Part shown: positions 1-7,131 of the stretch, one piece after another
How the letters are laid out: each line of letters begins with the position of its first letter
Numbering within the stretch: position 1 is the stretch's first letter
Assembly: GCA_964554385.1 (NCBI GenBank)
Contig: CAZKOM010000056.1
Coordinates: 1-15,001, forward strand
Length of the DNA: 15,001 nt
Origin: JAGKXC01 sp964554385
GTDB lineage: Bacteria; Bacteroidota; Bacteroidia; NS11-12g; UBA955
Direction of reading: 5' to 3'
Position numbers and translations under genes: made by a program
The notes under the pieces: generated by a model
Seen by the model: the letters and a program-made list of their open reading frames with translations, nothing else
What the model was told of the DNA's origin: nothing
Databases searched by the model: none

Positions 1-1562
1 ATCACCGTATCTCGGTAGATGGTGGGACAGTTGTCTGAATTATTTACCGTGTGAACGATGATGAATTTACCTCCTTTATAAAAGGTCATGGTATCGGTCT
101 TTTTTGCACTGTAGAAAATTTCTTTGCTACCTAAACTGTCTCTTACACTCCAGCGATAGGTTGGTACACCTTTAAATGCTGCAGAAACTTTTGCATTCAT
201 TCTAAATTTACCACACTTTAAAATGGTATATTCTCTTTCAGAAAAAGCTCTTGGGTTTACTTTCACTTTAAAACCACGAATCGCAATAGATGGTTTTGGA
301 CAGTGATTGTCCGTTACACGTACAGAAAAAGAATAAGCTACATCCGAAGCCATTCCAATACCAGGAGTCCATTCAAAATCTGCATACGCTAATCGCTTTT
401 GGTTCCAAAGTGTTTTATTCGCTATTGTAAATTTAGCACCCGGAATACCTTTGTTCCAAGTTAATGAAGTTGTATCTGGAGTTGTTTGATAAGGAGTAAA
501 TGTTTCATCCTCTGTTTCTACTTTAAATTTGATAGTCTCGCCTTCGCAGACTTTATATGAATAAGGACCAGACACGGTGGGTGCTTTATTGTATCCGCAA
601 TCATCTTTTACGATTAACTGCATATCTCGCCGAGTTTTACCAATAATTACCCATTTTTTAGATGCACTGTCTTGCCGCCACTCGGTCATTTCAATTACCG
701 CAATTCCTACTTCATCGCATTTTGTTGGCGTAAATATAATATCACCTGTACTGGTATCGAAATACAATCCACGAGGGGGATTGGTCTTAACATTTGGAGA
801 ACACTTGATTGTTGTTGGTGGGATACAATACGGAGTCATAAAGTATCTTGCATCAAATGGAGATGCATAACTCACCGATGTACTTGGAATAGAACGAATA
901 CCTCTTACCAATGCATAGGAGAACGAATCATAATCAACGGTATCAATAGCACCATTATTGAAATAATATGCCTGGTTACAGCAAAGAAAACCGATAGGTT
1001 CGTTACTCAATGAGGGAGACGAGTTACATTTATTTGTAGACTTTGCAATGTTACAAATGTTAATCATACAAGTAGAATAAAAGTCGTCATTGGCTGGACC
1101 CGTAGTGATTGCACCGTTTCTACAACACTGACCGATGTAGAAAGTCACTTCACAACAACTACTTTTATTAACAAAGTTACTTAATGGAGTTTTTGTAAAA
1201 TCCACGGTAACTTCATAGGTATGCTCCTCGATACCCTCACCCGTATTACTAGTATTGGTTGGATTACAAGGTTTAGAAGCAGTTGAACAACGAGGTGTAA
1301 CATCTCGAATACCCGTTCTTGAAATACTCATGGAATAACTACCACAACCATTTCCACCATTCGTACCTCCATAAACACCAAAAGTTGGCGAGTTAAATGA
1401 GATACCTCTACAATCGCGATAAATTTTTGCAATAATCTTATACTTCCCATTTCCTAAACATTGATAAGCCATATCAGCACCCATCATGTGGGATGCATTT
1501 GACTTACTAGCAAAAAGAAAGCTAAAGAAAGCAAAAAATAAGAATCGTAATTTTTTATTCAT
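1..1562 (-). CDS. Large cysteine-rich secreted surface protein, gliding/T9SS-associated type (3' end beyond window)
   Basis: This open frame reads from an ATG at 1562-1560 down to the window edge without a stop: 520 codons, C-terminus missing. It starts MNKK followed by a hydrophobic stretch (about residues 5-17) and a likely signal-peptidase site near 'SNA|SHMMGAD'. The mature N-terminus 'SHMMGAD..Y.CLGNGKYKI...IYRDCRG' is a pattern I recognise from very large Bacteroidota proteins that carry PKD/Ig-like repeats and a C-terminal gliding or type IX sorting domain. About 22 cysteines lie in the visible part, including three CC pairs (SCCEV, QCCRNG, LCCNQ), which suggests a disulfide-rich extracellular fold. 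The stretch 'FSVRVTDNHCP' near residue 430 resembles the end of a cadherin/PKD-like repeat. It is divergent from the aminopeptidase gene, with its own promoter at 1612-1642. The exact role (adhesin, gliding surface protein) is inferred, because the sorting domain is outside the window. Confidence 0.85.
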   Translation of the reverse strand, partial: MNKKLRFLFFAFFSFLFASKSNASHMMGADMAYQCLGNGKYKIIAKIYRDCRGISFNSPTFGVYGGTNGGNGCGSYSMSISRTGIRDVTPRCSTASKPCNPTNTSNTGEGIEEHTYEVTVDFTKTPLSNFVNKSSCCEVTFYIGQCCRNGAITTGPANDDFYSTCMINICNIAKSTNKCNSSPSLSNEPIGFLCCNQAYYFNNGAIDTVDYDSFSYALVRGIRSIPSTSVSYASPFDARYFMTPYCIPPTTIKCSPNVKTNPPRGLYFDTSTGDIIFTPTKCDEVGIAVIEMTEWRQDSASKKWVIIGKTRRDMQLIVKDDCGYNKAPTVSGPYSYKVCEGETIKFKVETEDETFTPYQTTPDTTSLTWNKGIPGAKFTIANKTLWNQKRLAYADFEWTPGIGMASDVAYSFSVRVTDNHCPKPSIAIRGFKVKVNPRAFSEREYTILKCGKFRMNAKVSAAFKGVPTYRWSVRDSLGSKEIFYSAKKTDTMTFYKGGKFIIVHTVNNSDNCPTIYRDTV

Positions 1563-1586
1563 ACGTTTTGTTTTGTAATGTTTGAC

Positions 1587-1606
1587 ACACTAAGTGCAAT
1601 TAGTGT
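1587..1606 (-). promoter_or_regulatory. Stem-loop at the 5' end of the surface-protein mRNA
   Basis: This is a perfect 7-bp inverted repeat, ACACTAA/TTAGTGT on the plus strand, separated by 6 bases. It begins at or just after the predicted transcription start (about 1605). It could be a 5' mRNA-stabilising hairpin or an operator. The structure is seen directly; the function is inferred. Confidence 0.4.
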
Positions 1607-1611
1607 TGCCC

Positions 1612-1642
1612 CAAAAATATAGTTTTTTATTAAAGATTCAAA
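1612..1642 (-). promoter_or_regulatory. Bacteroidota sigma-A-type promoter for the cysteine-rich surface protein
   Basis: Read on the minus strand, TTTG (1642-1639) is followed by exactly 19 bases and then TATTTTTG (1619-1612). This fits the Bacteroidota housekeeping consensus TTTG-N19-TAnnTTTG fully. Transcription would start near 1605, giving a leader of about 43 nt before the ATG at 1562. It is the best promoter match in the window. Confidence 0.7.
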
Positions 1643-1724
1643 AAATAGAAGCATTTGTAAAGTATTTTTTGACAATTTATCTATTAATTCAACAATAAAA
1701 TTCTCAATTACTTAATTTTACCGC

Positions 1725-2992
1725 ATGAATAGCAAATACTCAAATCCTAGCAAAGAATTATTCATAAAAAATCGTGCTAAATTGTCCAATAAAATCATTG
1801 ATGGTGGTATGGCTGTTTTTCATAGCAACGATGAAGTACCTAGAAACGGAGATGCGTATTTTACATTCCGTCAACAGTCTGATATTTACTACTTAACCGG
1901 AATAGATCAAGAAGATACAATTTTAGTATTATTTCCTAGTTCTCCTAATCCAATGTATCGGGAAATGCTTTTTATTAAAGAAACAAGCGAGCAAATAGCT
2001 ATTTGGGATGGTGCTAGACTAACCCCAAATCAAGCGCATGAAGTTTCCGGAATAAACAATGTCTACTGGTACCACGAATTTTGGCGAACAATACATGCGG
2101 CATTTTTATTATCGGAGACCATCTACCTAAATCTAAATGAAAATGACCGATTTACGGATAAAGTAACCTATGNNNNNNNNNNGCCAAATATCCAGCCCAT
2201 TCAATTAAACGATCGGCTCCAATTCTTGCCGATTTACGAATGCGTAAAGAACCCGAAGAGATAGAACAACTTAAGAAAGCCATCGCAATCACAAAAAAAG
2301 GATTTGATAGATTATTAAAGTTTGTTCAACCGGGAATCATGGAATATGAAGTTGAAGCTGAATTGATACATGAATTCATAAGAAGTAGAAGTCGTGGTTT
2401 TGCTTTCGATCCAATCATTGCTGGTGGTTCAAACGCTTGTGTATTGCACTACATAGACAATAACAAAGCATTAAAAGATGGAGATTTACTTTTATTAGAT
2501 TTTGGTGCTGAATATGGGAATTATAATGGCGATTTATCTCGAACCATTCCAGTAAACGGAAAATTCACCCAAAGACAAAAAGATGTTTATAATGCGGTAT
2601 TAAATGTGCAACGATTCGCAAAAACCCTTCTTAAGCCTGGGATTTCCATTCCATCTTATCATGAAGAGGTTTGCAAATTCATGACAGAAGAGTTAATGAA
2701 ACTGAATTTACTTACAACCGAAGAAGTTAAATCTAATCCCAAAGCATTTATGAAATATTATATGCATGGCACAAGTCATCATTTAGGACTAGATGTACAT
2801 GATGTAATGCACCGTTGGGGTAATTTAGATGTAAATAATGTGGTAACCGTTGAACCAGGAATTTATATCCGTGAAGAAGGGATAGGCATTAGAATTGAAA
2901 ACGATGTAGTGATAACCGAAAATGGTGTAGTTGATTTAATGGGAGATTTCATCATTGAGGTAGAGGAAATCGAAGCTGCAATGGCGAGATAA
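1725..2992 (+). CDS. pepP: Xaa-Pro aminopeptidase (M24B, aminopeptidase P), frame interrupted by an assembly gap
   Basis: This is one gene in two frames. From 1725 to the N run it encodes the aminopeptidase-P N-terminal domain (FHSND, QQSDIYYLTGIDQED, IAIWDGARL). After the Ns, the +2-shifted frame encodes 'AKYPAH..' and then the complete pita-bread M24 catalytic domain to the TAA at 2990-2992. All five metal ligands are present: Asp codons at 2498 and 2531 (LLLDFGAEY...NGDLSRT), His at 2777 (GTSHHLGLDVHD), Glu at 2852 (VEPGIYI) and Glu at 2897 (RIENDVV). The enzyme removes N-terminal residues that precede proline, using two Mn/Zn-type ions, and is probably cytoplasmic because no signal peptide is visible. 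The break coincides exactly with the 10 Ns, so it is an assembly artefact rather than a pseudogene. The true gap length should be 2 modulo 3. It converges on pcm with a 16-bp gap. Confidence 0.95.
2173..2182. other. Assembly gap (10 Ns) inside the aminopeptidase gene
   Basis: Ten consecutive Ns separate '...DKVTY' from '..AKYPAH'. Codons before the gap start at positions divisible by 3, and codons after it start at positions with remainder 2. The placeholder length therefore cannot be the true length. Compared from memory with relatives, roughly a dozen residues are expected here, so the real missing stretch is probably longer than 10 bases. Confidence 0.97.
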
Positions 2993-2995
2993 ACA

Positions 2996-3010
2996 AGTCT
3001 TACTAAGACT
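2996..3010. terminator. Dyad between convergent pepP and pcm, possible weak bidirectional terminator
   Basis: AGTCTTA-C-TAAGACT is a perfect 15-base dyad lying between the aminopeptidase stop (2990-2992) and the pcm stop (3011-3009), overlapping two bases of the latter. As RNA it would form a 6-bp stem with a 3-nt loop. No T tract follows on either strand, so intrinsic termination is uncertain. Confidence 0.3.
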
Positions 3011-3680
3011 ACAATTGCCAACCTAATTGGCCTTTAAGCGGAACAAATTTACAGTCATTAAATACTTCCTGCTTTACCTGATTTTCCGAAATCCTAGTGA
3101 TTCTCAACATTTTCTGGTCTTCCTTAGTTTCTCCCACTGGAATTATTAGCCTACCTCCTACCTTTAATTGCTGAACTAATGACTCAGGGACATTGGGTGC
3201 TCCTGCGGTTACGATAATACAATCGTAAGGTGCAAATCCTGGTAATCCTAATGAACCATCTCCGTGAAATAACGATATCTTTTGTTCTAGAAGTTGAAAA
3301 ACATGAGCTGTTTGTTTTAATATCGGAAGTATATATTCTACACTGTAAACTTCTGCCCCCAAAGCCAGCAATACCGCAGCCTGATAACCACTCCCCGTCC
3401 CTATTTCAAGCACTTTGTCGCCGCGCGAAACACCAGATAATTGAGTTTGATATGCTACTGTAAATGGTTGGGAAATCGTTTGACCATGATCAATTGGAAA
3501 TGCAGCATCTCTATATACAAATTGATCAAAATCCTTAGGAAAAAACCACTGCCTTGGAACGGAATCCACTGCATTCAATACAACTTCTGAAGAAATACCT
3601 TTGGATCTCAGTTCTTCCACCAAGCGTTTTCTTTGACCCTTTTGAATTAAAGTGTCTACTAAATCTACCTTTCTTATCAT
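3009..3680 (-). CDS. pcm: Protein-L-isoaspartate O-methyltransferase
   Basis: This 223-residue protein has the length and order of motifs of the PIMT family. The motif SQPF (residues 70-73, in DHGQTISQPF) supplies the family's active-site serine/threonine region. The SAM-binding glycine loop LEIGTGSG is at 91-98, followed by an acidic strand end (VYSVE, 111-115). DCIIVTAGAP and GGRLIIPVG complete the Rossmann methyltransferase core. The enzyme transfers a methyl group from S-adenosylmethionine to isoaspartyl residues formed by ageing of Asn/Asp, which starts their repair, in the cytosol. The start at 3680 gives the usual N-terminus (MIRKVDLVDTLIQKG). It is divergent from the Gfo/Idh/MocA-like gene across 67 bp. 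I see no damage to the gene. Confidence 0.95.
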   Translation of the reverse strand: MIRKVDLVDTLIQKGQRKRLVEELRSKGISSEVVLNAVDSVPRQWFFPKDFDQFVYRDAAFPIDHGQTISQPFTVAYQTQLSGVSRGDKVLEIGTGSGYQAAVLLALGAEVYSVEYILPILKQTAHVFQLLEQKISLFHGDGSLGLPGFAPYDCIIVTAGAPNVPESLVQQLKVGGRLIIPVGETKEDQKMLRITRISENQVKQEVFNDCKFVPLKGQLGWQL

Positions 3681-3735
3681 GTGTTTAAAAACCGAAAAAT
3701 TACACTACAATGAAAATATTTTCTTTGTAACACCG

Positions 3736-3743
3736 CAAAAGTA
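3736..3743 (-). promoter_or_regulatory. Candidate -7 element for pcm
   Basis: TACTTTTG on the minus strand matches TAnnTTTG and lies 56 nt upstream of the pcm start. No TTTG box sits 19-20 bases further upstream, and the site overlaps the region just before the divergent gene's ATG at 3748. This is a weak call based on one element. Confidence 0.3.
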
Positions 3744-3747
3744 AGAC

Positions 3748-4722
3748 ATGCACAATTCCATTTTAATTGGCTCAAAAAGAAAATCTGAAATTTTCGAAAA
3801 TTTGTTGGCCAATAACGGCAATTTTAATCTACTAGGATTTATTGATCCAGATGATTCTAGTAACTACAATTTCTTGGGTGATTTTATTGTAGCCATGGAA
3901 TACGCACAAAAAGCGGACGTATTTTTCGTGGATCGATCGGTTGATGCTTTACCCTTTGATTTAATCGCCAACCTTGTAAAATTCGGTAAGCATATATTCT
4001 TCGATGGTTACAGACATTGGGAATTTGGGTGCTGGGAATCATTGCAAAAATACAGCTCAGAATCGGGTTCAATCATTCATTTCTCTCATGTTTTACACAA
4101 TAAACCACTGTTTACTTCGGCGTCACAGTTATTAAAAAAACCAAGATTTATAAAAATCGAAAAATATTGTGTTCCCCCGGTTAATGGTAAATTGTCTGCA
4201 TGGTTTTTTCAACATCTCTTTCAAGAAATCGACTTAATACTAAGAACCATAAACTCAACAGTAAGAAGCATCCATGCAAGACCCATTTTCCTGTTCGGAA
4301 ATCAAGCTGATTTATTAAATATTCAGTTAGAATTTAGTAACGATGCCATTGCGGTCATTTCAGTAGGAAGAGCAGTAGAACCGGGTACTTTTGTTATGAA
4401 CATTTATCAAAAAGATAGGCTGTTTTCCGTAGATTTTTCTGAAAATACACTCAAAGAATTTCGAACGCTTGAAAACACTAATCAACTTACCCTGCATGAA
4501 GAACTTTCCAATGTTATAAACACAGAAAATGATGTTAAACAATTGGTAAAAATTGATAGATCTGTGATGCCTTTTGACCCATGGAAAATGGAGATAAGAA
4601 ACTTTCAAGAAAATATTGAAAAAAGACTTACACCCATTTCGGGAATCGATAATGGTTTTGAAGTAACATTCTTAGTTGAGCAAATTATAGAGCGTATTCA
4701 ACGTAAATATCAAGAGGTTTAA
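3748..4722 (+). CDS. Gfo/Idh/MocA-like protein with degraded cofactor and catalytic signatures (probable pseudoenzyme)
   Basis: The 324 residues follow the layout of the Gfo/Idh/MocA oxidoreductases: an N-terminal Rossmann-like half (SILIGS, LLGFIDPD, ADVFFVDRS, GKHIFFDG) and a C-terminal half with 'FQEIDLIL' (158-165) where canonical members have 'HDIDLI'. The key features are altered. The nucleotide-binding glycine motif is replaced by IGSKRKS (residues 7-13), the catalytic 'EKP' is D86-G87-Y88, and the His of HDIDL is Gln159. Classical NAD(P)-dependent sugar dehydrogenase activity is therefore doubtful. It may bind a nucleotide-sugar or act as a regulator or scaffold. It is the first gene of a unit with a lipoprotein (23-bp gap) and a sugar-phosphate transferase, which points to envelope polysaccharide synthesis. 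The fold assignment is pattern-based; the loss of residues is read directly. Confidence 0.7.
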   Translation: MHNSILIGSKRKSEIFENLLANNGNFNLLGFIDPDDSSNYNFLGDFIVAMEYAQKADVFFVDRSVDALPFDLIANLVKFGKHIFFDGYRHWEFGCWESLQKYSSESGSIIHFSHVLHNKPLFTSASQLLKKPRFIKIEKYCVPPVNGKLSAWFFQHLFQEIDLILRTINSTVRSIHARPIFLFGNQADLLNIQLEFSNDAIAVISVGRAVEPGTFVMNIYQKDRLFSVDFSENTLKEFRTLENTNQLTLHEELSNVINTENDVKQLVKIDRSVMPFDPWKMEIRNFQENIEKRLTPISGIDNGFEVTFLVEQIIERIQRKYQEV

Positions 4723-4733
4723 TTGGTTTTACT

Positions 4734-4741
4734 TATTTTCG
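4734..4741 (+). promoter_or_regulatory. Candidate -7-like element just before the lipoprotein start
   Basis: TATTTTCG differs from TAnnTTTG at one base and ends only four bases before the GTG at 4746. If used, the transcript would start at or inside the start codon (leaderless). No -33 TTTG is found at the right distance, and the gene may simply be read from the upstream promoter. Confidence 0.2.
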
Positions 4742-4745
4742 CAAT

Positions 4746-5639
4746 GTGAACCGATTATCCTATCAGCTAATCTTATTTATTTTATTGGTTCTTAGTTTTT
4801 CTTCTTGCGAGAAAAAATCTAATCAAACTCCGTCCTTTTTAAGAATTGATAGCATAAACGTAGACGTCCCTGTTTCGCAAGGTAATAACATTCATGAAAT
4901 TTCAGCTCTGCAAGTTTATGCAAATGGAGATTTTATAGGTTTGTTTGAATTACCACTGAATATACCAATTTTAAAAACGGGTAAGATTAAATTTCAGTTT
5001 ATACCCTATGTTAAATTGAATGGCAGTAAAAATCAATGGGCACCGCATCGATGCTTTACCTCTAAAGACACCTTACTGGAATTAATTCAATTAAAAACAG
5101 CTTCTATTACCCCAACCTTTTTCTTTAAAGACAATGTGATTGTTCGATTTGAAGAGGATTTTAACGACGGTAATTCCAAAATGAAGGCGGTGATTTTAAA
5201 TAAAGGTGACTCGATTTTTGTGGAGACCCGATCCTTCAATTTAAATGGTAGATTTGAATCAAATACACCGGTCTTTGTTGCACGTTTTAATGACCAAGAC
5301 ACTGCCAATTACATGGATTTCGGCACCTTTGAATCCTTTCCCAATATGCCTACAGATGGCAAAAGTGTCCAATTTGATTTTGATATAAAATCCGATTTAC
5401 CAGTTCAATTATCCATTGTACGAACTGTTAGCGGTGGAATTTCGGAAGTAGTACCCTATTTGTATATAAACTCAACCGAAGGTAAATGGAAACGATTTTA
5501 TGTAGACTTGGTTCATGAGTTAAGTGGACAATTAGGAACTGTTTCCATCCAATTGCTATTTAGTGCTAATAAACCTGCTGGAAAATTAGTGAATCGTGAA
5601 ATTTGTTTGGATAATCTGCGTTTAAGTTATTTAAAGTAA
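4746..5639 (+). CDS. Predicted lipoprotein with beta-rich C-terminal domain, sugar-transferase operon
   Basis: This 297-residue protein has a short lipoprotein signal: MNRLSYQ, a hydrophobic core LILFILLVLSF, then SSC with the lipidated cysteine at residue 21, followed by EKKSNQ. The residues after Cys are not the acidic-rich surface-export type, so a periplasmic-facing lipoprotein is more likely than a surface one. The rest is beta-strand-rich. The ending 'WKRFYVDL...EICLDNLRLSYLK' resembles jelly-roll, carbohydrate-binding-like domains that end in a 'DN' strand, but I cannot name a family. The start is GTG, because it is the only start that keeps the signal peptide. An ATG two bases earlier (4744) is followed at once by TGA. 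One base separates its stop from the next gene, so it probably works with the sugar transferase, perhaps by binding a glycan or positioning the envelope machinery. Confidence 0.8.
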   Translation: MNRLSYQLILFILLVLSFSSCEKKSNQTPSFLRIDSINVDVPVSQGNNIHEISALQVYANGDFIGLFELPLNIPILKTGKIKFQFIPYVKLNGSKNQWAPHRCFTSKDTLLELIQLKTASITPTFFFKDNVIVRFEEDFNDGNSKMKAVILNKGDSIFVETRSFNLNGRFESNTPVFVARFNDQDTANYMDFGTFESFPNMPTDGKSVQFDFDIKSDLPVQLSIVRTVSGGISEVVPYLYINSTEGKWKRFYVDLVHELSGQLGTVSIQLLFSANKPAGKLVNREICLDNLRLSYLK

Positions 5640-5640
5640 A

Positions 5641-7059
5641 ATGAATAAACGCAGACAGCAACTATTACATGTTACCGCCGATTGGATTGCTGCTGCTATT
5701 AGTTGGTTAGGTTTATTCTTTTTTAGAAAAAATGTTATTGAGGCAACAAAGCATGGATATGAAATTCCTATCAATCAGGATCAGAATCTGTATTGGGGCT
5801 TGATATTAATTCCTATTGCTTGGATTGTTTTATACACATTAAGTGGCTATTACAATCATATTTTTAGAAGATCAAGACTAAAAGAACTTGAATTTACATT
5901 TAATCATACATTAATCGGAGTAACTGTAATCTTTTTTGCACTCATCTTAGATGATAGTATTAATAGTTACGTTGATTATTATGAATCTGTTGGGGTTTTA
6001 TTTTTACTACATTTTTCTGCAACTTTACTATTTAGATTAATTGTTTCAACCCAAACCATACATAATATAAAAAATAGGATTTGGGGCTACCCTACATTAA
6101 TCGTTGGCTGCGGAGATAGAGCAATTAATTTATATCACGAATTAGTATCTCAGAAGAAATCCGAAGGATTTTTCATCCAAGGATTTGTGAAAATTTCTGA
6201 AAATTGCTCACAAACATTTTCTTCAGAATTAAAAGCACTAGGATCTTGGCAAGATTTGCCTGTATTAATAAATCAACTTCATATTGAAGACGTGATTTTA
6301 TGCCCTGAACCTACCGAAAATAACCAGGTTACGGAAATTATTGATTGTATTCAAAACGAGAATGTACATCTGAAAATTATACCAGATCATTTTAGTTTGG
6401 TTCTGGGAATGGTTAAAATGAATAATATTTTGGGAACCATGTTGGTTGAGGTTGACTTTGAGGTAATGCCAACGTGGCAAAAAATAGTAAAAAGAGCTAT
6501 TGACATTGTGGTTTCCGTTGTTGCTATCATAGTACTAATACCAGTTTTTCTCATTATTGGAATTGCTATAAAAATTGACAGTGAAGGACCAATAATATTC
6601 AAACAGGATCGAATAGGATATAAGGGCAAGACCTTTAAAATTCTCAAATTCCGGTCTATGAAGAACAATGCAGAATCCAATGGAACCCCAAAGCTCAGTC
6701 ATGATCAAGATGACCGAAGAACAAAAATTGGCATTTTTCTCAGACAAACTCGCTTGGATGAACTACCCCAATTCTTCAATGTTTTATTGGGACAAATGAG
6801 TCTAGTGGGACCTAGACCAGAGCGTAGTTTTTTTATTGAACAAATAGTATCCATCGCCCCTATATACCGTAGATTGCATCGCATAAAACCAGGAATTACT
6901 TCATGGGGACAAATTAAGTTTGGTTACGCCTCGGATGTAAACGAAATGGTTGATCGTATGAAATACGATATTTTGTATCTGGAAAATATGTCTTTGGGAT
7001 TAGACTTTAAAATCATGGCTTACACCGCATTGATTATGATTCAAGGTCGAGGAAAATAA
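5641..7059 (+). CDS. Polyprenyl-phosphate hexose-1-phosphate transferase (exopolysaccharide-initiating, WcaJ/WbaP type)
   Basis: This 472-residue integral membrane protein starts the building of a polysaccharide repeat. It moves a hexose-1-phosphate (often glucose-1-P) from a UDP-sugar to undecaprenyl phosphate at the inner membrane. Four N-terminal helices (about residues 12-29, 52-72, 88-108, 115-135) are followed by a Rossmann-like CoA-binding fold domain (TLIVGCGDRA). Then come a fifth membrane segment (about 285-312) and the C-terminal catalytic bacterial sugar transferase domain. Hallmarks are KILKFRSM, the acidic catalytic pair D373-E374 in TRLDELPQ, SLVGPRPER (about 386-395) and KPGITSWGQI. 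Its length and architecture match the large WcaJ/WbaP polyisoprenyl-phosphate transferases. It starts one base after the lipoprotein stop, so the two are almost surely co-transcribed. No glycosyltransferases follow in the window, so the polymer cannot be named. Confidence 0.93.
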   Translation: MNKRRQQLLHVTADWIAAAISWLGLFFFRKNVIEATKHGYEIPINQDQNLYWGLILIPIAWIVLYTLSGYYNHIFRRSRLKELEFTFNHTLIGVTVIFFALILDDSINSYVDYYESVGVLFLLHFSATLLFRLIVSTQTIHNIKNRIWGYPTLIVGCGDRAINLYHELVSQKKSEGFFIQGFVKISENCSQTFSSELKALGSWQDLPVLINQLHIEDVILCPEPTENNQVTEIIDCIQNENVHLKIIPDHFSLVLGMVKMNNILGTMLVEVDFEVMPTWQKIVKRAIDIVVSVVAIIVLIPVFLIIGIAIKIDSEGPIIFKQDRIGYKGKTFKILKFRSMKNNAESNGTPKLSHDQDDRRTKIGIFLRQTRLDELPQFFNVLLGQMSLVGPRPERSFFIEQIVSIAPIYRRLHRIKPGITSWGQIKFGYASDVNEMVDRMKYDILYLENMSLGLDFKIMAYTALIMIQGRGK

Positions 7060-7102
7060 ACCATTGATAGAATTGGTTGTTATCCATAAGTTCCTTATTC
7101 TT

Positions 7103-7110
7103 TATTTTCG
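7103..7110 (+). promoter_or_regulatory. Candidate -7 element for the exporter operon
   Basis: TATTTTCG (one mismatch to TAnnTTTG) lies 21 bases before the ATG at 7132 in a 72-bp gap. The nearest TTG-containing box (7076-7079) is 23 bases upstream, longer than the usual 19-20, so support is limited. Confidence 0.3.
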
Positions 7111-7131
7111 AAAGTAGTTTCGCAAAAAACA

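Noticed and set aside
577..1013. Two plus-strand open frames (577-870 and 672-1013).
   Set aside because: They are antisense shadows of the 520-codon cysteine-rich protein, with no recognisable motif.
1654..1684. Forward promoter for the aminopeptidase (TTTG at 1654 with an AT-rich -7).
   Set aside because: The putative -7 (TATCTATT) matches TAnnTTTG poorly and spacing is off. I could not choose a site with confidence.
2240..2992. A separate M24 peptidase gene starting at the ATG at 2240.
   Set aside because: The same frame is open back to the N gap with family sequence (AKYPAH, ILADLR), so it is the continuation of the gene at 1725.
3017..3031. GCCAA-CCTAA-TTGGC as a terminator for the aminopeptidase.
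   Set aside because: The short stem lies in the pcm C-terminal codons and is followed by only three Ts.
3230..3463. Plus-strand open frame of 77 codons.
   Set aside because: It is antisense to the conserved SAM-binding core of pcm.
7060..7080. Hairpin AACCA...TGGTT after the sugar transferase as a terminator.
   Set aside because: Only a 5-bp stem with a 10-base loop and no T tract.
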